Origin: Fidelibacterota bacterium
Lineage (GTDB): Bacteria > Pseudomonadota > Alphaproteobacteria > Rhodospirillales > Rhodospirillaceae
Length of the DNA stretch: 12,183 nt
Reading direction: 5' to 3'
Assembly: GCA_947473445.1 (NCBI GenBank)
Contig: CANJEU010000024.1
Coordinates: 1 to 12,183 of the forward strand
Of the stretch, positions 1-7,369 are shown piece by piece; within the stretch, counting starts at the first letter, position 1, and the number at the start of each line of letters is the position of its first letter. Made by a program: the position numbers and the translations under genes. Under the pieces are notes generated by a model. It saw only the letters and a program-made list of their open reading frames with translations. It was not told the DNA's origin and did no database searches.

Positions 1-28
1 AACCGTATTATTGTTAAGTGAAACTAAC

Positions 29-33
29 GGGAG
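29..33 (+). promoter_or_regulatory. Ribosome binding site of the aldo/keto reductase
   Basis: GGGAG lies 7 nt before the ATG at 41. It supports this start over the in-frame TTG at 11. Confidence 0.5.
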
Positions 34-40
34 TCCGGCC

Positions 41-991
41 ATGCTTACGCGTCGCGAAACACTCATGTTTTCCGCCTGCGCTGCGAGCAGCGCTTTGCTT
101 CACATCCGCGCGAGCCTTGCAGCAGGCGCCCCGCTGCTGACGCGCGCCGTGCCGAAAACCGGCGAGATGCTGCCGATGGTGGGCCTCGGGAGTTCGGCGA
201 CGTTCGCGCAGATGACGCGCAGTGAAGACGCCACCGCGCTGAAAGACGTTTTGAAGACATTGGTTGATAACGGCGGGCGCGTGTTCGATACGGCGCCGAG
301 CTACGGCGCATCGGAAGAAGTGGCCGGCACGATCGCGAACGAACTTGGCATCCGCGACAAGATTTTCTGGGCGACCAAAGTGAATGCCTCGGGACGCGAC
401 TTCAAAGCCAAAGCCGATCCGGCGAAAGCTCGCGCGATGCTGGACGCCTCGTTCAAGAAGTTCAATCTGCAAAAGATCGATATGATTCAGGTGCACGATG
501 TGGCTGACGTGGCTACACACCTGCCCCTCGTGAAAGAGCTGAAGGACGCGGGGCGCATCCGCTATATCGGCATCACATCGACGCGCGAGAACCAATATGA
601 AGAATTGATCGGCTATATGAAAAATGAGCCGCTCGATTTTGTCGGCGTCGACTATGCGGTCGATAACCGCGAAGTCGAGAAAGAGATCTTCCCGCTGGCG
701 CAGGAAAAGGGAATCGCCGTTCTCAACTATGTACCGTTCGGCCGCACGCGACTGTTCGCGCGTGTTAAGGGGCGCGAGCTGCCCGACTGGGCGGGCGAGT
801 TCGACGCTAAGACATGGGCGCAGTTCTTCGTGAAGTTCTGCATCAGTCATCCGGCGGTGACGGTGGTGACACCCGCGACCAGCAATCCAAAGAATATGCT
901 GGACAACCTTGGCGGCGGCATTGGCCGCATGCCGACGGCCGATCATCGCAAGCGCATGGTGGCGTTGGTGGACGCTCTGTCGCAGGCATAG
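41..991 (+). CDS. Aldo/keto reductase with twin-arginine-type leader
   Basis: A 316-residue aldo/keto reductase, a TIM-barrel NAD(P)H-dependent carbonyl reductase family. The AKR catalytic tetrad is visible: Asp83 and Tyr88 in FDTAPSYG, Lys113 in FWATKV and His152 in IQVHD. Near the C-terminus, TPATSNPKNMLDN resembles the family's cofactor-binding segment. The first 30 or so residues (MLTRRETLMF, then an Ala/Ser-rich stretch ending near SLA/AG) look like a Tat signal, so the protein may be exported or may carry a vestigial leader. The ATG at 41 is chosen because GGGAG at 29-33 lies 7 nt upstream and because it begins the leader cleanly; an in-frame TTG at 11 has no such support. The stop lies 2 bp from the stop of the opposing deacetylase gene. 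The substrate is unknown. Family assignment is firm; location and role are inference. Confidence 0.9.
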   Translation: MLTRRETLMFSACAASSALLHIRASLAAGAPLLTRAVPKTGEMLPMVGLGSSATFAQMTRSEDATALKDVLKTLVDNGGRVFDTAPSYGASEEVAGTIANELGIRDKIFWATKVNASGRDFKAKADPAKARAMLDASFKKFNLQKIDMIQVHDVADVATHLPLVKELKDAGRIRYIGITSTRENQYEELIGYMKNEPLDFVGVDYAVDNREVEKEIFPLAQEKGIAVLNYVPFGRTRLFARVKGRELPDWAGEFDAKTWAQFFVKFCISHPAVTVVTPATSNPKNMLDNLGGGIGRMPTADHRKRMVALVDALSQA

Positions 992-993
992 TC

Positions 994-1878
994 TTAAGGA
1001 GTCTGCGCCTTATACCAGTCCAGAATCTCGGCGCCGGTCCACATCACGACGTCTTTATGGCCAAGGATGTGGTCGTAGAGCATCTCGAGATATTTGATCC
1101 GGTGCGGAACGCCGGTGAGATAAGGGTGCACTGAGATGGCCATGACGCGCGGGATGCTCGCGCCTTCCTGATAGAGCCGATCGAACTGGTCCCTGCCCCG
1201 CTTGAAAATTTCATCGGAGGTATGCTGGGCGACGGCGCTGATGGCGACGTCGTTGATCTCGAGCGAATATGGCACCGAGACGATGGCCCCCGCACGCGTC
1301 TTGAGCGGCACGGGCTGATCATCAAGGCACCAGTCGGCGACATATTCGATGCCGGCTTCTTTGAGGAGATCGAGGGTCTCGTCGGTTTCGGTCAGGCCCG
1401 GACTTTCCCAACCTCGCGGCGGCTTGCCGGTGAAATCCCTGATCGCTTTGATCGTGGCTTCGATGGCGCCCTTCTGATCGTCGACCTTATGCATGGGCTT
1501 TTGCACATAACCGTGGCCCATGAAGTCCCAGCCGGCGGCATTCGCCGCTTCGCACGCCTGCCGGTAAATCTCGATACAGCTTCCGTTTACGGCGTATGTC
1601 GCCTTGAGCTTGCGTGCATTCAGCGCTTCGAGGATGCGCCAGAAACCCACGCGCATGCCGTACTCGTGCCAGGCCCAGTTGGTCACGTCAGGCAGCATCG
1701 GCTGTCCCATGGGCGGGGGAATGACGGTGCGCGGCATGGCACCTTCGGGCGACCAATTCTCGACATTGACGATGGTCCAGACGGCCACGCGCGCGCCGCC
1801 GGGCAATTGCAGCTTGGGTCGCGCGTTGATCGGCGTGTAAGGCAGCCGGCCGCGGATGCTGGAGCCGATTCCGCTCAT
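994..1878 (-). CDS. Polysaccharide deacetylase family protein, PuuE-like
   Basis: A 294-residue NodB-homology/CE4-type protein of the branch that includes PuuE allantoinases and HpPgdA-like deacetylases. These use a metal to hydrolyse an amide or N-acyl bond. Visible landmarks are the first strand WTIVNVENW (about 35-42), the His segment MGHGYVQKPMH (His122, His130), GWESPG (about 156-161), the CLDDQPV segment (about 184-190) and SVHPYLTG with His251. There is no signal peptide, so it is probably cytoplasmic and acts on a small molecule rather than on cell wall. The ATG at 1878 starts 2 bp after the amidohydrolase stop, with a weak GAGAAAG upstream. A longer in-frame start at 1929 would overlap the upstream gene by about 49 nt and adds a nonconserved-looking tail. 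It is the last gene of the operon. The family is secure; the substrate is unknown. Confidence 0.88.
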   Translation of the reverse strand: MSGIGSSIRGRLPYTPINARPKLQLPGGARVAVWTIVNVENWSPEGAMPRTVIPPPMGQPMLPDVTNWAWHEYGMRVGFWRILEALNARKLKATYAVNGSCIEIYRQACEAANAAGWDFMGHGYVQKPMHKVDDQKGAIEATIKAIRDFTGKPPRGWESPGLTETDETLDLLKEAGIEYVADWCLDDQPVPLKTRAGAIVSVPYSLEINDVAISAVAQHTSDEIFKRGRDQFDRLYQEGASIPRVMAISVHPYLTGVPHRIKYLEMLYDHILGHKDVVMWTGAEILDWYKAQTP

Positions 1879-1880
1879 GG

Positions 1881-2861
1881 TCAAACTTTCTCGCACAGAA
1901 GATTGAGCGCTGTGCGCGAGCAAATACACTCACGCTCGTGCGAGGTAATCTGCGGCACCGCGTCGATGGTGCCCTTGGGATCGGCATCGGCCATATCGAA
2001 GGGCGAATCTGTTCCGATACAAATGTGATCTGCCCCGACAAGGTCGATGAGATAACGCAGTGCCTGGGGCTCGAACACGAGGCTATCGAAGTAGATGCGC
2101 TTCAGAAGGTCCTTGGGCGAAGTCTTGGTCTTGGCCTGAGTTTCCCCGCGCACCTTGTGACCGTGAACGAGTCGGCCGATCTGATAGGGCGTAAAGCCGC
2201 CGCCGTGGGCGAGCACGATCTTTAGCTCGGGTAGTTCCTCGAGCACACCGGAGAACATCAGGTTTGCGAGCATCACCGTGGTGTCGAGAGGATTTCCGAT
2301 GAGATTGGTGAGATAATAATTCTCGAGCCCGGCCTTGGAGCCCACGTAGTAAGGGTGGGCGAAGATGAAGACGCCGAGCTCCTGCGCGCGGCGAAGGAAC
2401 GGGCGAAAGCGATCTTCGGCAAGTTGCGCCCCTTCGATGGACGTGCCGATCTCGACCGCCTTGAAGCCGTGCAGTTTCACGCAGCGCTCGAGTTCGGCGA
2501 CGGCCGCGTCCGGATGCTGCATCGGCACGGTCGCCATGCCGCGCAACCGTTCGGGCCGCGCGCTGACCATTTCGGCGGTGCCGTCGTTGACGAGGCCGGC
2601 CGCTGCCAGGGCGAGGTCGGCATCGGCCCAGTAATAGAACATGGGCGGCGCCGGGGAGATCACCGAAACCGTGAGGCCGCGCCGGTCCATGGACTCGATT
2701 TTCGCGTCGACATCATGGAATTCGGGGAAGAGCGGATAGACGTAGCCTTGGTCGTGGATGATCTTTCCGCCTTCGATGCGCGCCTTGAAGCGCTGCGGAT
2801 CGGCGGCCATGGCGTCGACCATGCGCTTTGGGATGACATGCGAGTGGATGTCGATGCGCAT
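1881..2861 (-). CDS. Amidohydrolase-2 (ACMSD-like) metal-dependent hydrolase or decarboxylase
   Basis: A 326-residue member of the amidohydrolase-2 group, which contains aminocarboxymuconate-semialdehyde, resorcylate and related nonoxidative decarboxylases as well as hydrolases. The metal-site pattern is complete: HSH near the N-terminus (His6, His8), AHP (His169), LAHGGG (His219) and GTDSPFD (Asp285). The ATG at 2861 overlaps the TGA of the upstream ATPase gene by one base (TGATG), and GGGAG lies about 7 nt upstream, so the in-frame TTG at 2864 is not needed. The stop is 2 bp before the deacetylase start. Its place directly behind the ABC importer genes suggests that it processes the imported compound. 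Decarboxylation and hydrolysis cannot be told apart from the sequence. Confidence 0.9.
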   Translation of the reverse strand: MRIDIHSHVIPKRMVDAMAADPQRFKARIEGGKIIHDQGYVYPLFPEFHDVDAKIESMDRRGLTVSVISPAPPMFYYWADADLALAAAGLVNDGTAEMVSARPERLRGMATVPMQHPDAAVAELERCVKLHGFKAVEIGTSIEGAQLAEDRFRPFLRRAQELGVFIFAHPYYVGSKAGLENYYLTNLIGNPLDTTVMLANLMFSGVLEELPELKIVLAHGGGFTPYQIGRLVHGHKVRGETQAKTKTSPKDLLKRIYFDSLVFEPQALRYLIDLVGADHICIGTDSPFDMADADPKGTIDAVPQITSHERECICSRTALNLLCEKV

Positions 2862-3559
2862 CAATGTACTCCCAGGTAATGCGTCAGGGTATCGGGCGCA
2901 AAGCTGCCGGCTTTCGCTTCGAATACGGTTTTTCCCGATTCAAGGACCACCACGCGATCGGCCACCGCAAGCGCGCTGTAGAGATTCTGCTCGACCAGCA
3001 AGATGGCAAGGCCTTGGGCCTTAAGCTCGGCAATGATGCTTTCGAGGTGCTGCACCATCACGGGCGCGAGCCCCTCGGAGGGTTCGTCCATCAAGATGAG
3101 TTCGGGATCGATCATGAGCGCGCGCGCGACCGCGAGCATCTGGCGCTCGCCGCCGGACAATTGGCTGCCGCGGTGCTGACGCCGCTCGGCAAGGCGCGGG
3201 AACAGTTCAAAGGCGCGCTCGACCGTCCAGCCATGGGTCACATCAGGTGATTTGAGTACGGTGAGATGTTCGGTGACCGTGAGGGAAGGAAACAAACGCC
3301 GGCCTTGCGGCACGTAGCCAATTCTGGCCCGCGCAATCTGGTGGGGCTTCATGGCCAGCAGCGAGCGTTCTTTCCACGTCACCGCGCCGCCGCGCACCTG
3401 CGGGGAAGAAAGGCCCATCACCGAGCGTATGAGGCTGGTTTTTCCCATTCCGTTGCGACCGAGCAGCGCGACGACTTCCGACGCGCCGACGGTGAGCGAT
3501 GCGCCTTGAAGGACATGCGCCTGACCGTAGTAACTGTGCAAATCCTTCACTTCAAGCAT
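2861..3559 (-). CDS. livF: ABC transporter ATPase, LivF type
   Basis: A 232-residue cytoplasmic ATPase that powers a HAAT-family (branched-chain amino acid/amide type) importer with its LivG partner. Motifs seen in order are Walker A GRNGMGKT (34-41), Q-loop Gln85 in GYVPQGRRLFP, signature LSGGERQ (134-140), Walker B with DEPSEGL (158-164), and LLVEQN where many ATPases have the H-loop His. VEQN is usual for LivF. The length is normal for the family. The ATG at 3559 lies inside the end of the LivG gene (8 nt overlap), so translation is probably coupled. The symbol denotes family membership; leucine transport is not implied, because the neighbours are hydrolases rather than amino acid genes. 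Confidence 0.93.
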   Translation of the reverse strand: MLEVKDLHSYYGQAHVLQGASLTVGASEVVALLGRNGMGKTSLIRSVMGLSSPQVRGGAVTWKERSLLAMKPHQIARARIGYVPQGRRLFPSLTVTEHLTVLKSPDVTHGWTVERAFELFPRLAERRQHRGSQLSGGERQMLAVARALMIDPELILMDEPSEGLAPVMVQHLESIIAELKAQGLAILLVEQNLYSALAVADRVVVLESGKTVFEAKAGSFAPDTLTHYLGVH

Positions 3560-4295
3560 GACGCCGCCCCAGGTAGACGTCCTGAACCTGACGATTGCCG
3601 CGAATATCCGCGGGGGCGCCCTCGGCCAAGAACTGCCCGTTATTGAGACAGGTTACCCAGTCGACAAGTGAAAGCACGAGATCCATGTCGTGTTCGATGA
3701 GTACGATGGTGATGTCGCGCGGAAGCGCGCGAATGATCTCGGTGACGATCGCCCGCTCGGCCGGCGACAGGCCGGCGGCCGGCTCATCAAGCAGAAGCAG
3801 GCGCGGCGCAGAGACGAGCGCCATGGCCATCTCAAGCTGACGCTGTTCGCCGTAGGACAATTCGCGCACCAGGACGTCTCTGCGCGCGCCGATGCGGGTG
3901 AGCGTCAGCGCGCGATCGAGCTGTGCGCGTTCATCAACCGTAAGATCGGCGTTGCCGAAGAACGAGAACTTCCGGCGCGACCGACCGCGCAGGGCAAGCT
4001 CCATATTCTGCGCAACGCTTAGGTTAGGAAAAAGATTTGTGATCTGGAAGGTGCGGCCCATGCCGAGACCCGCCCGGGTGTGTGGCGGGGCGCGGGTCAC
4101 GTCGCGGCCATCGAAGACGATCTTGCCGTCCGTGGGCGGAAAGACTCCCGTGATCGCGTTGAACAGCGTTGTTTTGCCCGCACCATTTGGACCAATCACC
4201 GCGCGGCGCTCGCCCTGCCTGACGTTGAGCGAGACGCCGTCGACCGCCTTCAAGGCGTCAAATTGAACGCTGATATTCTCAAGCGAGAGCAGCAC
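3552..4295 (-). CDS. livG: ABC transporter ATPase, LivG type
   Basis: The second ATPase of the importer, 247 residues from the GTG at 4295. Motifs are Walker A GPNGAGKT (35-42), the LivG-style signature LSYGEQRQLEMAMAL, Walker B with DEPAAGLSP, and the H-loop in LIEHDMD. The reading frame stays open to 4406, but that extension would overlap the binding-protein gene (stop at 4331) and would add about 37 residues not expected in a LivG of about 250 residues. The GTG has AGGA about 10 nt upstream. A TTG at 4325 is the alternative. The product pairs with the LivF-type ATPase on the two permeases. The start is less certain than the identity. Confidence 0.9.
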   Translation of the reverse strand: MLLSLENISVQFDALKAVDGVSLNVRQGERRAVIGPNGAGKTTLFNAITGVFPPTDGKIVFDGRDVTRAPPHTRAGLGMGRTFQITNLFPNLSVAQNMELALRGRSRRKFSFFGNADLTVDERAQLDRALTLTRIGARRDVLVRELSYGEQRQLEMAMALVSAPRLLLLDEPAAGLSPAERAIVTEIIRALPRDITIVLIEHDMDLVLSLVDWVTCLNNGQFLAEGAPADIRGNRQVQDVYLGRRHA

Positions 4296-4330
4296 GGTTT
4301 CAGATGTCCTGACGCTGGACTGCAATTGGA

Positions 4331-5572
4331 TCAGGCTTTCTTGATGCCTTGGAACTCGCGCGAATAGGGAGGTTGCCTCATGAAGGTCTCGGGATCGTAT
4401 TTCCAAAACTGCGAGACCTGAGGATAGCTGCCAATGGGCGCGTTGACGTATTTGCCGTCCTTATTGCGCATTACGCGGCGGATGAAGACGTCATAGACAG
4501 GATTGCCGTAGGCATCGAGACGCACCGGCTTGCCGAGGGGGCTATCGGGCAGGTCTGTCTTCATCACCGTATCAAGGAAGAGGTCGCGGTCCTCGACCTT
4601 GCCATTGATGGCGTTGATGGCTTTGGCGATCCACATGGCGCCGATATAGTGCGTGAAGCCGTAGAGCGACGGGATTTTATTGTCGTAGCGCGCACCATAG
4701 GCCTTCACGAAGGCTTGCGTGGCGGGCAGGTCGGCGCCTTCGGCGAAGTGGGCGGCGCTGATGATGCCCTCGCACTCCGGTCCCATGGTGCGGATCACGG
4801 ACTGGTCGATGGTGTTCTGGGCCCCGAGCAGCGGGATGCGGCCCTTCAGTCCGAAGCTTGCGTACTGTTGGACAAGGCGCGTGGAGTCCGCGCCGGTCTC
4901 CATGGCGAAGACAACATCGGGTTTCAGGCTGGCCACCTGGCCGAGGTAGGGGCTGTAGTCGGCAGTATTGAGCGGATGCCAGAACTGGCCAATGACCGTA
5001 CCGCCGCCCTCGGTGAAAGCCTGGGCGAATCCACCGCACTGTTCGTGGCCGAAGGTATAGTCCTGCGCGATCATCGCCACACGGCGATAGCCTTGTTTGA
5101 GCGCCCAGTCTGCAAGCGGAGGCGAAAACTGGCTAGCCGCGTAGCCGCCGACACGGATCACGTTTTTTATGCGGGCACGCTGCGTGAGGTCATTGGCCGC
5201 AATGACCGGAATGAAATAGGGAACCCCGTTGCCCTTGACGTAATTCGCAACGGCTAAACCGGTGTTGGCGAGAAGATTGCCGGCCAGGAAATCGACTTTG
5301 GTCTGTTCGACCAAGCGGCGGGCTTTTTGAAGTGCGGTGTCCGGGTTGGACGCATCGTCCTCGATCAGTATTTCCACTTTGCGCCCACCGGCCATATTGT
5401 TGGCCTCGGCCCAGTACATCGTGAATCCATCGACGATCTCGCGCCCGCCGGCGGCGGCGACGCCGGTGAGCGGCGCCATGAGGCCGATGCGGATGGGCGC
5501 CGATTGCGCGCGGGCCGTGGACGAAAGCGAGGCGGTCGCGAGCGAGGTGGCGATGAATTCTCTGCGCTTCAT
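4331..5572 (-). CDS. Periplasmic substrate-binding protein of a HAAT-type ABC importer
   Basis: A 413-residue type I periplasmic binding protein (Peripla_BP_6, the LivK/amide-binding family) that captures the ligand for the importer. The leader MKRREFIATS followed by an Ala/Ser-rich core and a cleavage-like ARA/QS at about residue 22 fits a signal peptide, possibly Tat because of the paired Arg and RREFIA. The mature start, IRIGLMAPLTGVAAAGGRE, is the family's typical first strand and ligand loop. ATTGADSTRLVQQ-like (METGADSTRLVQQ) and YGFTHYIGAMWIAKA segments are typical of the C-terminal half. The ATG at 5572 has a strong GGAGGG 5 nt upstream. It sits between the permease and ATPase genes. 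At this length it resembles amide/urea-type binders rather than the shorter LivK, but the ligand cannot be read directly. Confidence 0.92.
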   Translation of the reverse strand: MKRREFIATSLATASLSSTARAQSAPIRIGLMAPLTGVAAAGGREIVDGFTMYWAEANNMAGGRKVEILIEDDASNPDTALQKARRLVEQTKVDFLAGNLLANTGLAVANYVKGNGVPYFIPVIAANDLTQRARIKNVIRVGGYAASQFSPPLADWALKQGYRRVAMIAQDYTFGHEQCGGFAQAFTEGGGTVIGQFWHPLNTADYSPYLGQVASLKPDVVFAMETGADSTRLVQQYASFGLKGRIPLLGAQNTIDQSVIRTMGPECEGIISAAHFAEGADLPATQAFVKAYGARYDNKIPSLYGFTHYIGAMWIAKAINAINGKVEDRDLFLDTVMKTDLPDSPLGKPVRLDAYGNPVYDVFIRRVMRNKDGKYVNAPIGSYPQVSQFWKYDPETFMRQPPYSREFQGIKKA

Positions 5573-5577
5573 GTAAG

Positions 5578-5583
5578 CCCTCC
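5578..5583 (-). promoter_or_regulatory. Strong ribosome binding site of the binding-protein gene
   Basis: On the minus strand GGAGGG lies 5 nt before the ATG at 5572, in the 13 bp gap after the LivM stop. It is the best Shine-Dalgarno match in the operon, as suits a binding protein made in excess over the membrane subunits. Confidence 0.6.
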
Positions 5584-5585
5584 GG

Positions 5586-6518
5586 TTACGGCGATGATAC
5601 GCGGCGCATGCGCGCGCGCAAAAGACGGATCCGCCCCACGATACCTTCCGGGGCGAAAATCATGATCACAATAAATGTGATGCCAAGGACAATCGGCCAG
5701 CGGGCCGTGAATGCGCTGACCGTGTTCTCAAGCAGGATAATGGCGCCGGCGCCGACGAAGGCGCCAAGCAGGGTGCCGATTCCGCCGGTGATCGCCATCA
5801 GGAGGCCCGCGACCGACTGAGTCAGTTGGACCGTCGACGGGCTGACGTAGTCGTTGAATATGGCGTAAAGGGCCCCCGCGATCCCGGCGAAGAACCCCGA
5901 CGCGAGAAAGGCCAGAAACAGATGAAGCGGCACGTTATATCCAAGGCTGCGCATACGCGTTTCGCTGTCGCGGATCCCGCGCAGCGTGAGCCCGAACGGG
6001 GAATGGACAAAGCGCCACATCAGCAATGTCACCGGCGCCACAACGCCTAAGGTGACGTAATAGAAGGTAACATGGTCGGCGACCATCTCGGGCCGGCCGA
6101 GGCCGCGGATTCCATTCTCGCCGCCGGTGACGCCGGTCCAGCGCAAACAGACGCCCCAGACGATCATCCCGAGCGCAAGCGTGAGCAGAAGAAAATAGAC
6201 GCCAGACGTTCGTATCGCGAGGAGCGCGAACACCGCCGCAAGCGCCGTTGCCGCGAGCACGCCCAGGGCAACGCCCGTGAAGATGCCGCCCCCTGCGACG
6301 GTCGTCCAATAAAGGACGACATAGGCTGCCGTGCCGAAGATCGCGCCATGGCACAGCGGTGTGCGGCCCGCAAACCCGGCGAGCACGTCGATGGACATGG
6401 CAAGAACGCCGAAGATGAGAATCTGTGTGGCAATGGAGACCTGATACCCAGGAAGCACCTGAGGCAGGACGAGAAGCACAAGCGCTGCAACGAGTATCCA
6501 GAGTGCCGCGCGCTTCAT
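5586..6518 (-). CDS. livM: ABC transporter permease, LivM type
   Basis: A 310-residue inner-membrane permease of the HAAT importer. It has about eight hydrophobic segments, beginning with ALWILVAALVLLVLPQVL at the N-terminus. The LivM hallmark region after the second helix, here AGFAGRTPLCHGAIFGTAAYV (family form resembles GQLSLGHAAFFGIGAY), is present with Arg-Thr-Pro in place of the usual Gln-Leu-Ser. The cytoplasmic loop containing RGIRDSETRMRSLGYN is the coupling-helix region that contacts the ATPases. The ATG at 6518 overlaps the LivH stop by one base (TGATG), with AGGCGG about 6 nt upstream. It ends in a basic tail (RIRLLRARMRR). The symbol marks the family only. Confidence 0.92.
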   Translation of the reverse strand: MKRAALWILVAALVLLVLPQVLPGYQVSIATQILIFGVLAMSIDVLAGFAGRTPLCHGAIFGTAAYVVLYWTTVAGGGIFTGVALGVLAATALAAVFALLAIRTSGVYFLLLTLALGMIVWGVCLRWTGVTGGENGIRGLGRPEMVADHVTFYYVTLGVVAPVTLLMWRFVHSPFGLTLRGIRDSETRMRSLGYNVPLHLFLAFLASGFFAGIAGALYAIFNDYVSPSTVQLTQSVAGLLMAITGGIGTLLGAFVGAGAIILLENTVSAFTARWPIVLGITFIVIMIFAPEGIVGRIRLLRARMRRVSSP

Positions 6519-7369
6519 CAGGCCGCCTTCCCGAACAGTCCGAGCGGCCGGAAGGCAAGTAATAGCGCCATCGGTCCGAAAATAGCGAAGTAGGCGAGTT
6601 CGGGGAACAGCACTTGGCCGAATGAGTTGAGGAGGCCCACAAGCAATGCGCCGACTCCCGCACCTACCAAACTTCCCCGGCCGCCGATGATGACGACCGC
6701 AAGTGAGAATACGAGTATTTCCGAATCCGCCGACGGATAGAGCGTCAGGAATGCACCGCCGATGACGCCGCCAAGGCCGGCCAGTGCCGCGCCAAGCATG
6801 AATGTGCCGAGAAAGACGCGGCGGATATCCACACCCATCGCCTCAATCGTTTCCGGATCGTCTACCCCGGCGCGAATCAGCGCGCCAAGGCGAGTACGAT
6901 GGAGAAGGAACCACAGGCCCGCAAACACGAAGATGCCAAGCCCAAGCACGAACAGGCGATACTTAGGGTAAAATACCGGGCCGATCTCCATGGCGCCTTG
7001 GAGCGCCTCGGGCATGGGGACCGTGAGTGTGTCACCACCCCAAATCACCAGTGCGAGATCGTTGAGTACAAATGCGACGCCGAGCGTCAGCAGCACCTGA
7101 CGCAATTCGAACCCGCGCACGAAACGCAGGAGGCCGCGGTCGAGGGCGACACCGAGAAGCGCAGCCGCCCCCATGCCGGCGGCGATGCCGGCGAGAAAAC
7201 TTCCGGTCGCGGCCGCGGCTGAATAGCCGACAAGGCCGCCGAAAAGATAAAGCGCGCCATGGGCGAGATTGACGATGCGCAGGAGCCCGAAGATCAACGT
7301 GAAGCCCGAGGCGACGATAAACAGGAGCGCCGCGAAGGTCAGGCCGTTAAGCAACGAGAACAGGCTCAT
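6518..7369 (-). CDS. livH: ABC transporter permease, LivH type
   Basis: A 283-residue inner-membrane permease, the partner of LivM. It shows the LivH opening (LLNGLTFAALLFIVASGFTLIFG, then NLAHGALYLFGG) and the late glycine-rich segment AVVIIGGRGSLVGAGVGALLVG, with about seven to eight membrane spans. The loop with DDPETIEAMGVDIRRV is the coupling region for the ATPases. The ATG at 7369 overlaps the cysteine-hydrolase stop as ATGA, and little Shine-Dalgarno sequence is visible, so initiation probably depends on coupling to the upstream gene. Length is typical of the family (about 285-300). Confidence 0.93.
   Translation of the reverse strand: MSLFSLLNGLTFAALLFIVASGFTLIFGLLRIVNLAHGALYLFGGLVGYSAAAATGSFLAGIAAGMGAAALLGVALDRGLLRFVRGFELRQVLLTLGVAFVLNDLALVIWGGDTLTVPMPEALQGAMEIGPVFYPKYRLFVLGLGIFVFAGLWFLLHRTRLGALIRAGVDDPETIEAMGVDIRRVFLGTFMLGAALAGLGGVIGGAFLTLYPSADSEILVFSLAVVIIGGRGSLVGAGVGALLVGLLNSFGQVLFPELAYFAIFGPMALLLAFRPLGLFGKAA

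Noticed and set aside
14..946. 310-codon open frame antisense to the aldo/keto reductase
   Set aside because: Composition is His/Arg-rich with no recognisable motif, and it mirrors a gene with an intact catalytic tetrad. This is a GC-rich codon shadow.
1222..2028. 268-codon plus-strand frame spanning the deacetylase/amidohydrolase junction
   Set aside because: It crosses two well-supported genes and has no family motif or ribosome site.
4296..4406. N-terminal extension of the LivG-type ATPase to 4406
   Set aside because: It would overlap the binding-protein gene by 76 nt and exceed the family's length; GTG at 4295 fits the first beta strand.
4349..5257. 302-codon open frame antisense to the substrate-binding protein
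   Set aside because: No domain is recognisable and it lies wholly within a clear family member on the other strand.
2861..7369. Calling this a leucine/isoleucine/valine transporter
   Set aside because: The Liv names only denote family. The binding protein and hydrolase neighbours point to another ligand, which the sequence does not settle.
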